Positions 42,327 to 51,219 of a stretch of 64,000 bases of DNA are shown piece by piece. The notes beneath the pieces are model-generated. The model worked only from the letters and a program-made list of their open reading frames with translations, was not told where the DNA came from and did no database searches. Made by a program: the position numbers and the translations under genes. The stretch is from CAAFZY01 sp964410325. GTDB taxonomy: Bacteria > Pseudomonadota > Alphaproteobacteria > RF32 > CAG-239. Location of the stretch: contig CAYPFN010000010.1 in the NCBI GenBank assembly GCA_964410325.1, forward strand, positions 1 to 64,000, given 5' to 3'. Positions within the stretch are counted from its first letter, which is position 1, and each line of letters opens with the position of its first letter.

Positions 42327-42995
42327 TTATTCTACCCACTGAATTGCATCGGCGCACTGACGTTGGCTCATATTTTTAATCCGGCAGCGGTTAACGATAA
42401 TGTTCGGAGCCTTATCCATACTATAACAGCCTTTGCCTAAAAGCGCATAATCAAAATATGTCGGCATATTGGGGGCGACATCATCAAAAGAAAGGGCTGT
42501 TTCCATGTTCGGCCATTTCAAGCGGTAACTGATATTGGTGATTTTTTCCGGTATTGAAGATGTAATATAAAAACGCATTGTGCAGCTCGGGCGACCATTT
42601 AAATTACTGGCAACTTTAAAATCCCGCATATAAAGCATTATCTTTGGTTCCTCTTTCTCGGTATCATCTTCAGTAGAGTTTAACCGGGCAACTCCTGGAG
42701 CAGTCGCCCGCCCTGTGGCTGACTGCGCAGCTCCTGTCGCTGTCGTAATAGGCCGGACAACTATCGAGGCAGGTGCTGTTGACGTTGCCCCTGTTTGAGA
42801 AGAAAAGCCTGAACGATTGGCGGAAACTTCTGTAGCCAATGGATTTTCCTCAACGATAGCTTGATTATTTAAGCCGGTAGAAGCACCAAACATCTGTCCT
42901 GAACATGTTCCGGTTGCCAAAAAACAAACAAGAAATACCAGAAAACAGCATCCTGCCGATTTATTTAAAATCAATGTTTGCCAATATTTACACAT
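42327..42995 (-). CDS. exported hypothetical protein, paralogue of the upstream gene
   Basis: A 222-residue protein with a signal peptide (about residues 12-34, CCFLVFLVCFLATGTCSG), a low-complexity Ala/Thr/Ser region, and a C-terminal beta-rich domain of about 110 residues (IMLYMRDFKVASN, CTMRFYITSSIPEKITNISYRLKW split, CADAIQWVE) with Cys pairs. The domain shares the pattern of strands and Cys with the gene encoded 12 nt upstream, so the two are likely diverged duplicates. Function unknown; periplasmic location is inferred. Confidence 0.75.
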   Translation of the reverse strand: MCKYWQTLILNKSAGCCFLVFLVCFLATGTCSGQMFGASTGLNNQAIVEENPLATEVSANRSGFSSQTGATSTAPASIVVRPITTATGAAQSATGRATAPGVARLNSTEDDTEKEEPKIMLYMRDFKVASNLNGRPSCTMRFYITSSIPEKITNISYRLKWPNMETALSFDDVAPNMPTYFDYALLGKGCYSMDKAPNIIVNRCRIKNMSQRQCADAIQWVE

Positions 42996-43006
42996 CTTAC
43001 AATTTG

Positions 43007-43771
43007 TTATTTAATGTTGTTAATGACCTCATTAGCTTTTTCAAAATTACTAACAATTGTTTCATATGTAGATTCAATATCGTTGATGTCTTGTTTCTTT
43101 TCATCTTTTAACAGACGCTCCTGTTCTGAATAAGACACGTTTTTGAATTCATCATAATATTCCGGATTCTTGGAATTGACATATTCAAACAAGCTGGCAC
43201 ACTCTGAAGTATTGCGGTTGGAAGCGACTCTTGTTCGGCGTGAACTGCGCGATGTATCATTACTGTCGCTTTGGCCGACAATATTACAAGAAACAACATT
43301 AAATTCCAGATTATCCAACAATAAAAAACATTTTTCGGTCTTAACCGATCCTTTGACGGAAGTTTGTTTATAAGCGCCAAGCGCTGGCATTTCAACACTG
43401 GTGGTAATTTCACCCAAGGAAGGTTCGGCATTGCGCGAATTGCGGACGCGGCTGGAAGATTCGGGCTTTGCAGCAGAACTTTCGTCAATCATATAACGTT
43501 CGGTTACCGTATCCGTCCATCCCATGTCAATTTTGGCCTGACGCAGGCTATCCGTCGTCCGATTATAAAAAGTTACTAAAAAATCACAGTGCGTAATAAC
43601 GCCTTCAGTATTTTCAACCGGCGTAATGTCATGCACTTTAAACAAAACAGCACGAGGTTTGGTTGTTTCTTTCTCTACAGCAGACGATGCTTCTTGCGCT
43701 TGCACGGAAAACGACGTTGCCATAAAAGCCATTATCAAGGTCGAACCCCACGCTTTTTTAAAAATACTCAT
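43007..43771 (-). CDS. exported hypothetical protein
   Basis: A 254-residue protein with a clear signal peptide (MSIFKKAWGSTLIMAFMATSFSVQAQ, cut after QAQ; given here as positions 1-26). The middle domain (AVLFKVHDITPVEN, CDFLVTFYNRTTDSL, SVKTEKCFLLLDNLEFNVV) has the same order as the domain of the following protein. The C-terminal 80 residues are charged and helical (ECASLFEYVNSKN, then SYSEQERLLKDEKK). AAGGGGG lies before the ATG. No family recognised. Confidence 0.75.
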   Translation of the reverse strand: MSIFKKAWGSTLIMAFMATSFSVQAQEASSAVEKETTKPRAVLFKVHDITPVENTEGVITHCDFLVTFYNRTTDSLRQAKIDMGWTDTVTERYMIDESSAAKPESSSRVRNSRNAEPSLGEITTSVEMPALGAYKQTSVKGSVKTEKCFLLLDNLEFNVVSCNIVGQSDSNDTSRSSRRTRVASNRNTSECASLFEYVNSKNPEYYDEFKNVSYSEQERLLKDEKKQDINDIESTYETIVSNFEKANEVINNIK

Positions 43772-43835
43772 TGATTTGCCCCCTTATTAAAAATCTAAAA
43801 ATTTAAGAGTTTTATGTAGTTTATCTTGTTTTTAC

Positions 43836-44618
43836 TTAATTTTCCTTTAATTTTTTCAAGAGCCGTAAAAAATCGCTCCAAGCTTTAGCTTTTTGCGCGC
43901 TATTACGTAATAAATATGCTGGATGAAAACTCGCCAATGCGGCAATCGGCGCTTTATCGGCAGTAACATATTCCAGCCAGCGACCCCGCAAACGAGATAT
44001 GGACTCCGCACTATCTAAAAGCGCATTAGCTGCACTTCCGCCCAGTAGCAAAATAATTTTGGGTTTAATAAATTCAATCTGGCGTTTTAAAAACGGCAAA
44101 CATACGGCTACTTCTCCATCGGTCGGCGTGCGGTTTCCCGGCGGACGCCAAGGCAAAATATTGGTGATATAAACATCATCACGTTTCAACCCTATAGATA
44201 AAAGCATTTTTTCAAGCAAATGGCCGCTGCGTCCAACAAACGGTATGCCTAACCGGTCTTCATCCGCTCCGGGGGCTTCGCCGATAATAACAATATCGGC
44301 TTTAGGATTTCCGGCGCCAAAAACTGTTGATTTAGCGTTAAATTTTAAAGCGCACCCCTCAAATGAATCCACCATTTTTCTTAATTGTTCAAGGTTTTGG
44401 GCTTTTTCACACATTTCCCGCGCATTTTTACAAGCTGTCGTGGTTGTTTGCGCCAGTGTAGTCATCGCCTTCCGAACGACAACACTTGATTGCTCTGCTG
44501 GCAAAACCGTTTTCGAAGCAGATTTTATCAGCAAACCGCCTGTATCGCCACAGGTTTCATCAACACCAAGCGCATGATACCATTCCAAAACATCTATTAT
44601 GTTAACTTTTTGCTCCAT
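43836..44618 (-). CDS. uracil-DNA glycosylase, family 4
   Basis: Removes uracil from DNA. The 260 residues show the family-4 motifs in order: GEAPGADEDRLGIPFVGRSG, LPWRPPGNRTP, LLLGGSAANALL and SFHPAYLLR, with a conserved Cys before the core (FEGCALK) for the iron-sulfur cluster. The N-terminal 80 residues are an extension with a few Cys of unclear role. ATG 44618 is used; TTG 44639 would add seven residues. Divergent from the TPR lipoprotein gene. Confidence 0.92.
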   Translation of the reverse strand: MEQKVNIIDVLEWYHALGVDETCGDTGGLLIKSASKTVLPAEQSSVVVRKAMTTLAQTTTTACKNAREMCEKAQNLEQLRKMVDSFEGCALKFNAKSTVFGAGNPKADIVIIGEAPGADEDRLGIPFVGRSGHLLEKMLLSIGLKRDDVYITNILPWRPPGNRTPTDGEVAVCLPFLKRQIEFIKPKIILLLGGSAANALLDSAESISRLRGRWLEYVTADKAPIAALASFHPAYLLRNSAQKAKAWSDFLRLLKKLKEN

Positions 44619-44741
44619 GTTTGAAATTATATAGCGCAAATACTTTATTTTGCAATATAAAGCAATTATTTACACATATAATTATATTATTTGTTGAACA
44701 ATCAATTGAAATTGTTATAAAATAAAAAAAACTCAATAAAG

Positions 44742-46538
44742 ATGAATAAGTTTATGAAAGTTGGATATATCGCAGCTCTTATTATTAGTGTCGGTGTTTT
44801 TAACTCCTGCACGCAAAATTTTGTGCATCCGAATTATGCTTCGCAAGCCGATACCGTTTATAACTTTCCGCGGCTGGATACCGTTTACGGGAGTTATCTT
44901 GCCGCAAGGGTGGCACATTTGCGACAGGATTTGAATAAGGCGGCAGATTATTACATAAAATCAATTAATCTTGGCGCGGATAATAAGGAAATTATCGGAC
45001 GAACTTATATCTTGTTGACTGTGGAAGGCCGGATTGAAGAAGCCGCAAAATACGCTAAAATTGCTATGGAAAAAGGAGATGAAAGTAATTTTATCCACTT
45101 CATCATTATGACCGATGAATTACAAAAAAATCATTATGATAAAGCTTATGACAGTTTGCATAACATTCATGATAAAGTTTACCAAAGCTCCATCCTGCCA
45201 TTGTTTGAATCTTGGATTTATGCCGGACAAGGCAAACAGAAAGAAGCTATTGAGGCTATTGAAAAACTTCAGGAAGACTCAAGTTTAGTCTCTTTGTATT
45301 ATATGCATAAAGGTATGCTTAATGATTATCTCGGTAATCAGAAAGCAGCTCAACAAGCTTTTGACACGGTGGTTCACAACGAAAACCTGGAACTGTCTTA
45401 CCGTTCATTGCAAATTATCAGCAACTTCTATATCCGTAACGGTCAAAAAGCACAAGCCGAACAACTGGTTAGAAAATATTATGACAAAACCTTTCGGGCA
45501 AAAATGCTTGGTTCGTTATATACAGATATTCAAAACTCCGTTCCGGAAATGACGGCTAAATTAATTGATTCTCCGCAAAAAGGAGAGGCGGAGGCTTTGT
45601 TTAATATTGGAACAGTTTTCCGCGGTTATCAAAGCGATATTTCGCAAATTTTTACGACTTTAGCCTTATCTTTAAATCCACAACATGATGTTGCGCTAAT
45701 TTCTATGGCCGATTTGCTGGAAGGTAGTCAGCGGTATAATGAGGCTATTGCCACATATGAAAAAATCGGCAGACAATCACCTATTTATTTTATGGCTCAG
45801 TTGAAAATTGCTGGCATTTATATGGTCCAGCACCAAAACATTAACGCCTTAAATAAACTTAAAAATTTATTCAAACAATATCCTGATGACTACCAAGTAT
45901 TGTTTAATTTAGGTGAAATCAGCCGTGTTATGAACAGGCAGGACCAAGCCATTAAGTATTATAATAAAGCACTGGAAATTATTCCACAAAGCGCTAAAAA
46001 AGACTGGACAATTTATTATGCTCTTGGCATGGCTTATGAACGCAACGGCCAATGGCATCAAGCGGAAAAAGTTCTGGAAAAAGCTTTGGAAATAAGCAAT
46101 AGACATCCGTTTGTTTTAAATTATCTTGGCTATACCTGGTTGCAACATAATAAAAATTCAAACGAGGCTTTATATATGATTTTTGAGGCTTATCGTCAAA
46201 ATCCTGAAGATGGGCATATTATAGACAGTCTCGGTTGGGCTTTATATCGCATGGGCAAATATGAAGATTCTATTATGGTTTTGGAACGCGCTGCTGAGTA
46301 TCTTCCCGGAAATGCTGTTGTTTGTGATCACCTTGGCGACGCCTATTGGCAGGTCGGACGTCGAGATGAAGCGCGTTTTCAATGGCAACATGCTTTAACT
46401 TTAAAAGAAGACGCTGAAGAACTTAATAAAGAGATTATCCGTAAAAAAATTGCCACCGGTATGCAAACGCCGGCAACAATTATTTTTAATGAAGCTCTTT
46501 TGGTAGAACGCCTAAAATCTCTTAATATTAATGAATAA
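44742..46538 (+). CDS. TPR-repeat lipoprotein
   Basis: A 598-residue envelope protein: signal with lipobox FNSC (Cys at about residue 23) and at least ten tetratricopeptide repeats (for example NKAADYYIKSINLGADN, QAIKYYNKALEIIPQS, GQWHQAEKVLEKALEIS, KYEDSIMVLERAAEYLPGN). TPR lipoproteins scaffold protein complexes in the periplasm or help assemble outer membrane parts. ATG 44742 versus 44754 is not settled. Similar genes stand beside family-4 uracil-DNA glycosylase in related genomes as I recall. Confidence 0.85.
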   Translation: MNKFMKVGYIAALIISVGVFNSCTQNFVHPNYASQADTVYNFPRLDTVYGSYLAARVAHLRQDLNKAADYYIKSINLGADNKEIIGRTYILLTVEGRIEEAAKYAKIAMEKGDESNFIHFIIMTDELQKNHYDKAYDSLHNIHDKVYQSSILPLFESWIYAGQGKQKEAIEAIEKLQEDSSLVSLYYMHKGMLNDYLGNQKAAQQAFDTVVHNENLELSYRSLQIISNFYIRNGQKAQAEQLVRKYYDKTFRAKMLGSLYTDIQNSVPEMTAKLIDSPQKGEAEALFNIGTVFRGYQSDISQIFTTLALSLNPQHDVALISMADLLEGSQRYNEAIATYEKIGRQSPIYFMAQLKIAGIYMVQHQNINALNKLKNLFKQYPDDYQVLFNLGEISRVMNRQDQAIKYYNKALEIIPQSAKKDWTIYYALGMAYERNGQWHQAEKVLEKALEISNRHPFVLNYLGYTWLQHNKNSNEALYMIFEAYRQNPEDGHIIDSLGWALYRMGKYEDSIMVLERAAEYLPGNAVVCDHLGDAYWQVGRRDEARFQWQHALTLKEDAEELNKEIIRKKIATGMQTPATIIFNEALLVERLKSLNINE

Positions 46539-46550
46539 AAAATTTATCCG

Positions 46551-47306
46551 TTATTCAATAGCGGTTTCAATCAGCCGATCAAGATTGTCGGTTTCCTCTT
46601 CTTTATACCCATCAAAATCCTCCGTGTTTTCTTTGTTTTTTTCCGTAACCATTTTTTCTATTTTCGGCTGCGCTAGTTTTTCAAACAATTCATCTATTTC
46701 TTCCTGAGAGGCTTTTTCTTCTTCTGTTTTTTCAATTAAATTTTCCGCATCTTTCTTATCATTTTCAGTCGTTTGTTTTTCTCCTAAGCCGACTTCAGCG
46801 CTTTTATTACGGATTAAATCTATTGTGGACTGCGGAATTAAGCTTTCAAGAGGTTCGGCAAATTTCCCGGCTAAAGTGAAATATCGTGATTCTTTGAATA
46901 TTCCTGATTCAGATTCCTCTGGCAACACCAAGGTCATAAGTATATTAAATAACACAACAAGCAGACAAGCGCGCAAAATGCCGAACAACAAGCCCAAAAA
47001 CCTGTCCAGCGCGCTTAATTTGCTGGAACGAACTTTACCTATCATTTTATCAGTGCTTAAAAGCCAAATAATATAAAAAATTATCAGAACAATCAAAGCC
47101 GTCACTAAGCTGGCCATCAAGGAACTGGCAATATATTTTTGGCTAAGCGGGGTTAAAACCGGCAAAGTGTAAAAGACAATAATTGCAGCCAGCACCCATC
47201 CGACAATTGAAAGAACCTCTTTTATAAAACCGCGGCACAAAGCAATTAAGGCTGAAACCGCCGTAATAATTAAAATGATAACATCTAAATTGTTAAGCTG
47301 CTGCAT
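46551..47306 (-). CDS. cvpA: CvpA family membrane protein
   Basis: A 251-residue protein with four membrane helices in the first 150 residues (VIILIITAVSALIALCRGFIKEVLSIVGWV, split; ASLVTALIVLIIFYIIWLL; FGILRACLLVVLFNILMTLV) and the CvpA motif CRGFIKE. The C-terminal 100 residues are Glu/Lys-rich and cytoplasmic. CvpA proteins affect colicin V production, envelope tolerance and purine-gene neighbourhoods; the exact role is unknown. It starts 9 nt after radA; in other alphaproteobacteria radA-cvpA-purF is common, but purF is missing here. Confidence 0.88.
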   Translation of the reverse strand: MQQLNNLDVIILIITAVSALIALCRGFIKEVLSIVGWVLAAIIVFYTLPVLTPLSQKYIASSLMASLVTALIVLIIFYIIWLLSTDKMIGKVRSSKLSALDRFLGLLFGILRACLLVVLFNILMTLVLPEESESGIFKESRYFTLAGKFAEPLESLIPQSTIDLIRNKSAEVGLGEKQTTENDKKDAENLIEKTEEEKASQEEIDELFEKLAQPKIEKMVTEKNKENTEDFDGYKEEETDNLDRLIETAIE

Positions 47307-47315
47307 GTTTTGCTC

Positions 47316-48683
47316 CTAATTGAACCAATTAATAAGCCGTTGAACATTGCCTATTTCATAAACAGAAATGGCTTTGTTTTTTTTATCTTGATTATATCCG
47401 GGCGGAATAATGGCGCTTGAAAAACCTAATTTACAGGCTTCTTTTAAGCGTAAATTCGGCTGACTGACGGCGCGAATCTCTCCGGAAAGGCCGATTTCGC
47501 CAAAGACAACCATATCCGCCGGCAGAGGCTTGTTTGTTAAAGAAGAAATGACTGCCATAGCTACGGCTAAATCCGCCGCCGGTTCAGAAATTTTTAAACC
47601 GCCGGCAATATTTAAATAAACATCCTGAGAGCTGAAGTTCATCCCGCAGCGGGCTTCCAACACCGCTAAAATCATGGCAAGACGATTTGAATCCCAGCCG
47701 ACCACCGCTCTTTTGGGACTTGAATAACCGCTGGAACTGACAAGTGCCTGAATTTCAACCAAGACAGGCCTTGAACCTTCTATCCCCGCAAAAACACAAG
47801 AACCGGAAACGTTTCCCTGACGTTCGGCTAAAAACAATGCCGACGGATTTTCAACTTCAACCAGACCTTTATCTTGCATCTCAAAAACACCTATTTCATC
47901 GGTTGCCCCATAACGATTTTTTACGGCGCGCAAAATCCGAAAATGATGCCCTCTTTCCCCTTCAAAATATAAAACCGTATCTACCATGTGCTCCAAAACC
48001 CGCGGACCGGCAATTGCACCCTGTTTGGTAACATGGCCGACTAAAAAAAGGACGAAACCTTTTTTCTTGGCTAATTTTATCAATTCATAGGCGCAGGCGC
48101 GGACTTGCGACACACTGCCCGGCGTTGATTCAACATTTTCTAAATACATGGTTTGAATCGAATCGATAATAACAACCGACGGTTTGGCTTTTGAAAGTGT
48201 GGCAATGATATCTTTAACTTCCGTCGTGCTGGCAAGTTTTACTGGCGAATCGGCAAGCCCGAGCCTTTGCGCGCGAATTCGCACCTGATCAATTGCTTCT
48301 TCACCGGAAATATAATAACATTCATGTTCTGGCGATAACTCGGCCACTCCGGCACAAACCTGCAATAATAACGTAGATTTGCCAATTCCCGGATCGCCAC
48401 CGACCAAAATCGCAGAACCTGGTACCAAACCGCCGCCAGTCACTCTATCAATTTCCTTGATATTCGCCGCAAGCCTTTTAAAACTTTGTGCTGTGCCGCT
48501 TAAGGGGACAAAATCTATCATTTCTCCCTTTTTTCTGCCAGGCAGAATTGAAAAACCTTCATTTTGCGTTTTTTCTTCTTCAATTGTATTCCATTCTCCA
48601 CAGGCATCGCATTTTCCCTGCCATTTAGGATAAACAGCGCCGCAATGCTGACAAATATATTCTCTGATAATTTTTTTTGACAT
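47316..48683 (-). CDS. radA: DNA repair protein RadA
   Basis: RecA-like helicase that processes recombination intermediates. The 455 residues have the N-terminal zinc finger (CQHCGAVYPKWQGKC and CGEW), the ATPase core with Walker A GGDPGIGKST, the RadA motif KNRYG, and a C-terminal Lon-like domain (IAGGLKISEPAADLAVAMAV, split). ATG 48683 starts at the zinc finger; a longer frame reaches into mlaF. It begins 2 nt after the mlaF stop. Confidence 0.97.
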   Translation of the reverse strand: MSKKIIREYICQHCGAVYPKWQGKCDACGEWNTIEEEKTQNEGFSILPGRKKGEMIDFVPLSGTAQSFKRLAANIKEIDRVTGGGLVPGSAILVGGDPGIGKSTLLLQVCAGVAELSPEHECYYISGEEAIDQVRIRAQRLGLADSPVKLASTTEVKDIIATLSKAKPSVVIIDSIQTMYLENVESTPGSVSQVRACAYELIKLAKKKGFVLFLVGHVTKQGAIAGPRVLEHMVDTVLYFEGERGHHFRILRAVKNRYGATDEIGVFEMQDKGLVEVENPSALFLAERQGNVSGSCVFAGIEGSRPVLVEIQALVSSSGYSSPKRAVVGWDSNRLAMILAVLEARCGMNFSSQDVYLNIAGGLKISEPAADLAVAMAVISSLTNKPLPADMVVFGEIGLSGEIRAVSQPNLRLKEACKLGFSSAIIPPGYNQDKKNKAISVYEIGNVQRLINWFN

Positions 48684-48685
48684 TT

Positions 48686-49450
48686 TTATATTTCCACTTT
48701 GATAGGCCCTTGCGCACAACCGTTAATAAATTGCTGGACATAAGGATCTTCCGTCTTATCCATTTCTTTAACCGTTCCCTGCCAAATGATTTTTCCCTTA
48801 TATAACATAGCAACGCGATCAGCAATTTTACGTACTGACGCCATATCATGGGTAATGGTTAATGTTGTAGCGCCTAAGCCCTTAGCCGATTCAATAATTA
48901 AATCATTGATAACATCAGCCATAATCGGATCAAGGCCGGTAGTAGGTTCATCAAAGAAAATAATTTCAGGTTTGGTAACGATTGCACGGGCTAAACCAAC
49001 ACGTTTTTGCATTCCTCCTGATAATTCTGAAGGTGATAAATCAGCCACATCTGGTGCCAAACCAACCTGACGCAACACGCGAATTGCTTCCATTTTAGCC
49101 TTTTCTCGGTTCATGTGCCTGTTTTCAAGCAAAGAAAAAGCAACATTCTCCCAAACGGTTAAACTGTCAAAAAGCGCACCGCCTTGAAACAACATACCCA
49201 TTTTAGCATGAATATCGATTTTTATTCCTCGGCGAGCGCCAACAACTTCGTTGCCGTCAATTTTTATAGAGCCGATATCCGGCGTTAATAAGCCTTGGAT
49301 ACATTTAATCAACACGGACTTTCCAGTACCGGAACCGCCGATAACCACAAGCGATTCTCCGGTATGGATGTCTAAATTAATGCCATTTAGAACTTGTTTC
49401 TTTCCAAACGCTTTATAAAGATTGCGTATCGATATTTTAACTTCTGCCAT
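48686..49450 (-). CDS. mlaF: ABC transporter ATPase, MlaF type
   Basis: Drives phospholipid transport between outer and inner membrane with MlaE. The 254 residues have Walker A GGSGTGKS at 38-45, the signature LSGGMQKRVGLARA and Walker B IIFFDEPTTGLDP. It follows mlaE by 12 nt. The substrate-binding MlaD and MlaBC genes are not in the window, so the transporter is incomplete here. Confidence 0.93.
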   Translation of the reverse strand: MAEVKISIRNLYKAFGKKQVLNGINLDIHTGESLVVIGGSGTGKSVLIKCIQGLLTPDIGSIKIDGNEVVGARRGIKIDIHAKMGMLFQGGALFDSLTVWENVAFSLLENRHMNREKAKMEAIRVLRQVGLAPDVADLSPSELSGGMQKRVGLARAIVTKPEIIFFDEPTTGLDPIMADVINDLIIESAKGLGATTLTITHDMASVRKIADRVAMLYKGKIIWQGTVKEMDKTEDPYVQQFINGCAQGPIKVEI

Positions 49451-49462
49451 TTCCGCACTGCC

Positions 49463-50254
49463 TTATTTGGAAAAGAATATTTCGGTTAATACATAATTAA
49501 AGATTAAAATTAAAATTGAGGCAGAAACAACCGCATTGGTTGTTGCTTCGCCAACCCCTTGAGCACCGCCTTTTGAGCGATAGCCGTTATAACAGCCCAT
49601 CAAAGCAATAATAAAGCCGAAAACGCCAGCTTTAACTAGACCAGAAATAACATCAATCGATTCCATATTCTGTAGCGTGGAATTGATATAATTTGCAGCG
49701 TTAAAACCAAGTTTGTAAACCCCGACAATATATCCGCCAAAAATGCCTATAATATCACCGATTAAAACCAAAAGCGGCAAAACAATTACGCCCGACCATA
49801 ATCGCGGCGCCACCAGGTATTTAAAAGGATTGGTTGATAAGGTTACCAGCGCATCAATTTGCTCTGTCACACGCATTGTGCCAATTTCAGCAGCCATGGC
49901 GGCGCCAATTCGTCCGGCGACCATTAAGGCCGATAAAACCGGTGCCAATTCACGGGTCACGGCAATTAATACGACCGACGCAACAGCGCTTTCCGCGCCA
50001 AAACGGGCAAAACCGGAATAACTTTGCAAAGCAATAACCATGCCAGCAAAAATTGTCGTCAAACCCACTACTGGCAGTGAATAAAAACCCATGTCTAAAA
50101 GTTGACGGATAAAAATTTTAGGGTAAAAAGGCGGTATAAAACAATGATATACTGCTTTGACAATAAAAGACACTAACTCTCCGAGGCTTATAATAAACTT
50201 TACCAGCGGTTTGCCTAATGTTCTTAAAAAGTGTTCTATTTGTCTTTTTTGCAT
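49463..50254 (-). CDS. mlaE: ABC transporter permease, MlaE type
   Basis: Inner membrane permease of the Mla/MCE lipid transporter. The 263 residues carry the MlaE family features: IRQLLDMGFYSLPVVGLTTIFAGMV, split, GRIGAAMAAEIGTMRVTEQIDAL and a hydrophobic C-terminal half with GYRSKGGAQGVGEATT. AAGGA lies before the ATG. First gene of mlaE-mlaF-radA-cvpA. Confidence 0.94.
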   Translation of the reverse strand: MQKRQIEHFLRTLGKPLVKFIISLGELVSFIVKAVYHCFIPPFYPKIFIRQLLDMGFYSLPVVGLTTIFAGMVIALQSYSGFARFGAESAVASVVLIAVTRELAPVLSALMVAGRIGAAMAAEIGTMRVTEQIDALVTLSTNPFKYLVAPRLWSGVIVLPLLVLIGDIIGIFGGYIVGVYKLGFNAANYINSTLQNMESIDVISGLVKAGVFGFIIALMGCYNGYRSKGGAQGVGEATTNAVVSASILILIFNYVLTEIFFSK

Positions 50255-50291
50255 GATATTTTCCTTATTTTATACTATGCAATTTTTTTTA

Positions 50292-50726
50292 TTAATCAAG
50301 CAAGGCTTTTAACTTTATAACAATCTTATCGGCTGCCGAACTTTCGAAAGGATACAGAGAAAGCAACGGAACTTTTACACCAAACAATTCCCAAAATTTC
50401 TCTTGAGGCAAGCGTTCTACAGCCTTGAAATCTTCAACCAATTCCACCGCCAAGCAAATTTCCGCTTGAGGATAATAAGGTTTTGCGACAATTCCTATGC
50501 CACGGACTTCTATTAAACCTTTCAGCGTTTCCGGAGATGTCGCATAAAGCTTTCGGGCACAAACCGTTATATCAACCCTATCATCCGCAACCAATTCTGC
50601 TTTTTTGTTTTCTATCAGACGCAAAGCTAAATCTGATTTTCCAGCGCCACTTTTTCCTAAAAGCAAAATGCCTTTTTGATTAAGCAAAATGCAACTTGCA
50701 TGTATGTTTTTAGTTCGCGCATTCAT
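50292..50726 (-). CDS. hprK: HPr kinase/phosphorylase, C-terminal domain only
   Basis: A 144-residue protein equal to the catalytic half of HprK: Walker A LLGKSGAGKSDLALRLIE, ELVADDRVDI and the signature LIEVRGIGIV. Alphaproteobacteria have this short form, which phosphorylates PTS-type phosphocarriers and regulates nitrogen and carbon responses. The N-terminal domain of Firmicutes enzymes is absent as usual. ATG 50726 lies inside the end of tsaE (17-nt overlap); GTG 50741 is an alternative start. Confidence 0.88.
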   Translation of the reverse strand: MNARTKNIHASCILLNQKGILLLGKSGAGKSDLALRLIENKKAELVADDRVDITVCARKLYATSPETLKGLIEVRGIGIVAKPYYPQAEICLAVELVEDFKAVERLPQEKFWELFGVKVPLLSLYPFESSAADKIVIKLKALLD

Positions 50727-51189
50727 CCGGTTTTCTTTCACTTTTTAAAATCCGGACAAGCTTGTCTGGAGATTTTGTTTGTATTGTAAACCGACGACTG
50801 TTTTGCGATAAGGGCGTTATTTCCAGCCGAAAAATATTATGCGGCAAATATGTGCTCATTTTTTCTGGCCATTCAATCAGACAAACACCTGTGTGCATGG
50901 CTTCTTCTATATTTAATTCCCATATTTCTTCGGCTGATTTTAATCGGTATAAATCATAATGATATATCTCAAAATCTTGTGCTGGATATGTTTGTACCAA
51001 CGTAAACGTTGGACTTGGAACTTCTTCTGCTGAAGTCAGTGTTTTTATAAAAGCTCTGGCAAAAACGCTTTTACCCATTCCAAGCGTTCCGAACAATGCC
51101 CAAACGTCGCCCGGCTGGGCGATTTGTGCCAGCGCTTTAGCAAGATTTTCCGTCTCTTGCTCCGTGTTGCAATTATAAATATATTTCAT
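50710..51189 (-). CDS. tsaE: tRNA threonylcarbamoyladenosine ATPase TsaE
   Basis: ATPase that resets the TsaD-TsaB complex making t6A37 in tRNA. The 159 residues have Walker A GTLGMGKS, the switch region SPTFTLVQTY, the Walker B-like HYDLYRL and LIEWPEKM. AAAGGAG precedes the start at some distance. tsaD is 7 kb away on the same strand, tsaB is not seen. Overlaps hprK. Confidence 0.94.
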   Translation of the reverse strand: MKYIYNCNTEQETENLAKALAQIAQPGDVWALFGTLGMGKSVFARAFIKTLTSAEEVPSPTFTLVQTYPAQDFEIYHYDLYRLKSAEEIWELNIEEAMHTGVCLIEWPEKMSTYLPHNIFRLEITPLSQNSRRFTIQTKSPDKLVRILKSERKPDECAN

Positions 51190-51219
51190 AGCCGGACGGA
51201 TTTTCTCCTTTATATTTTA

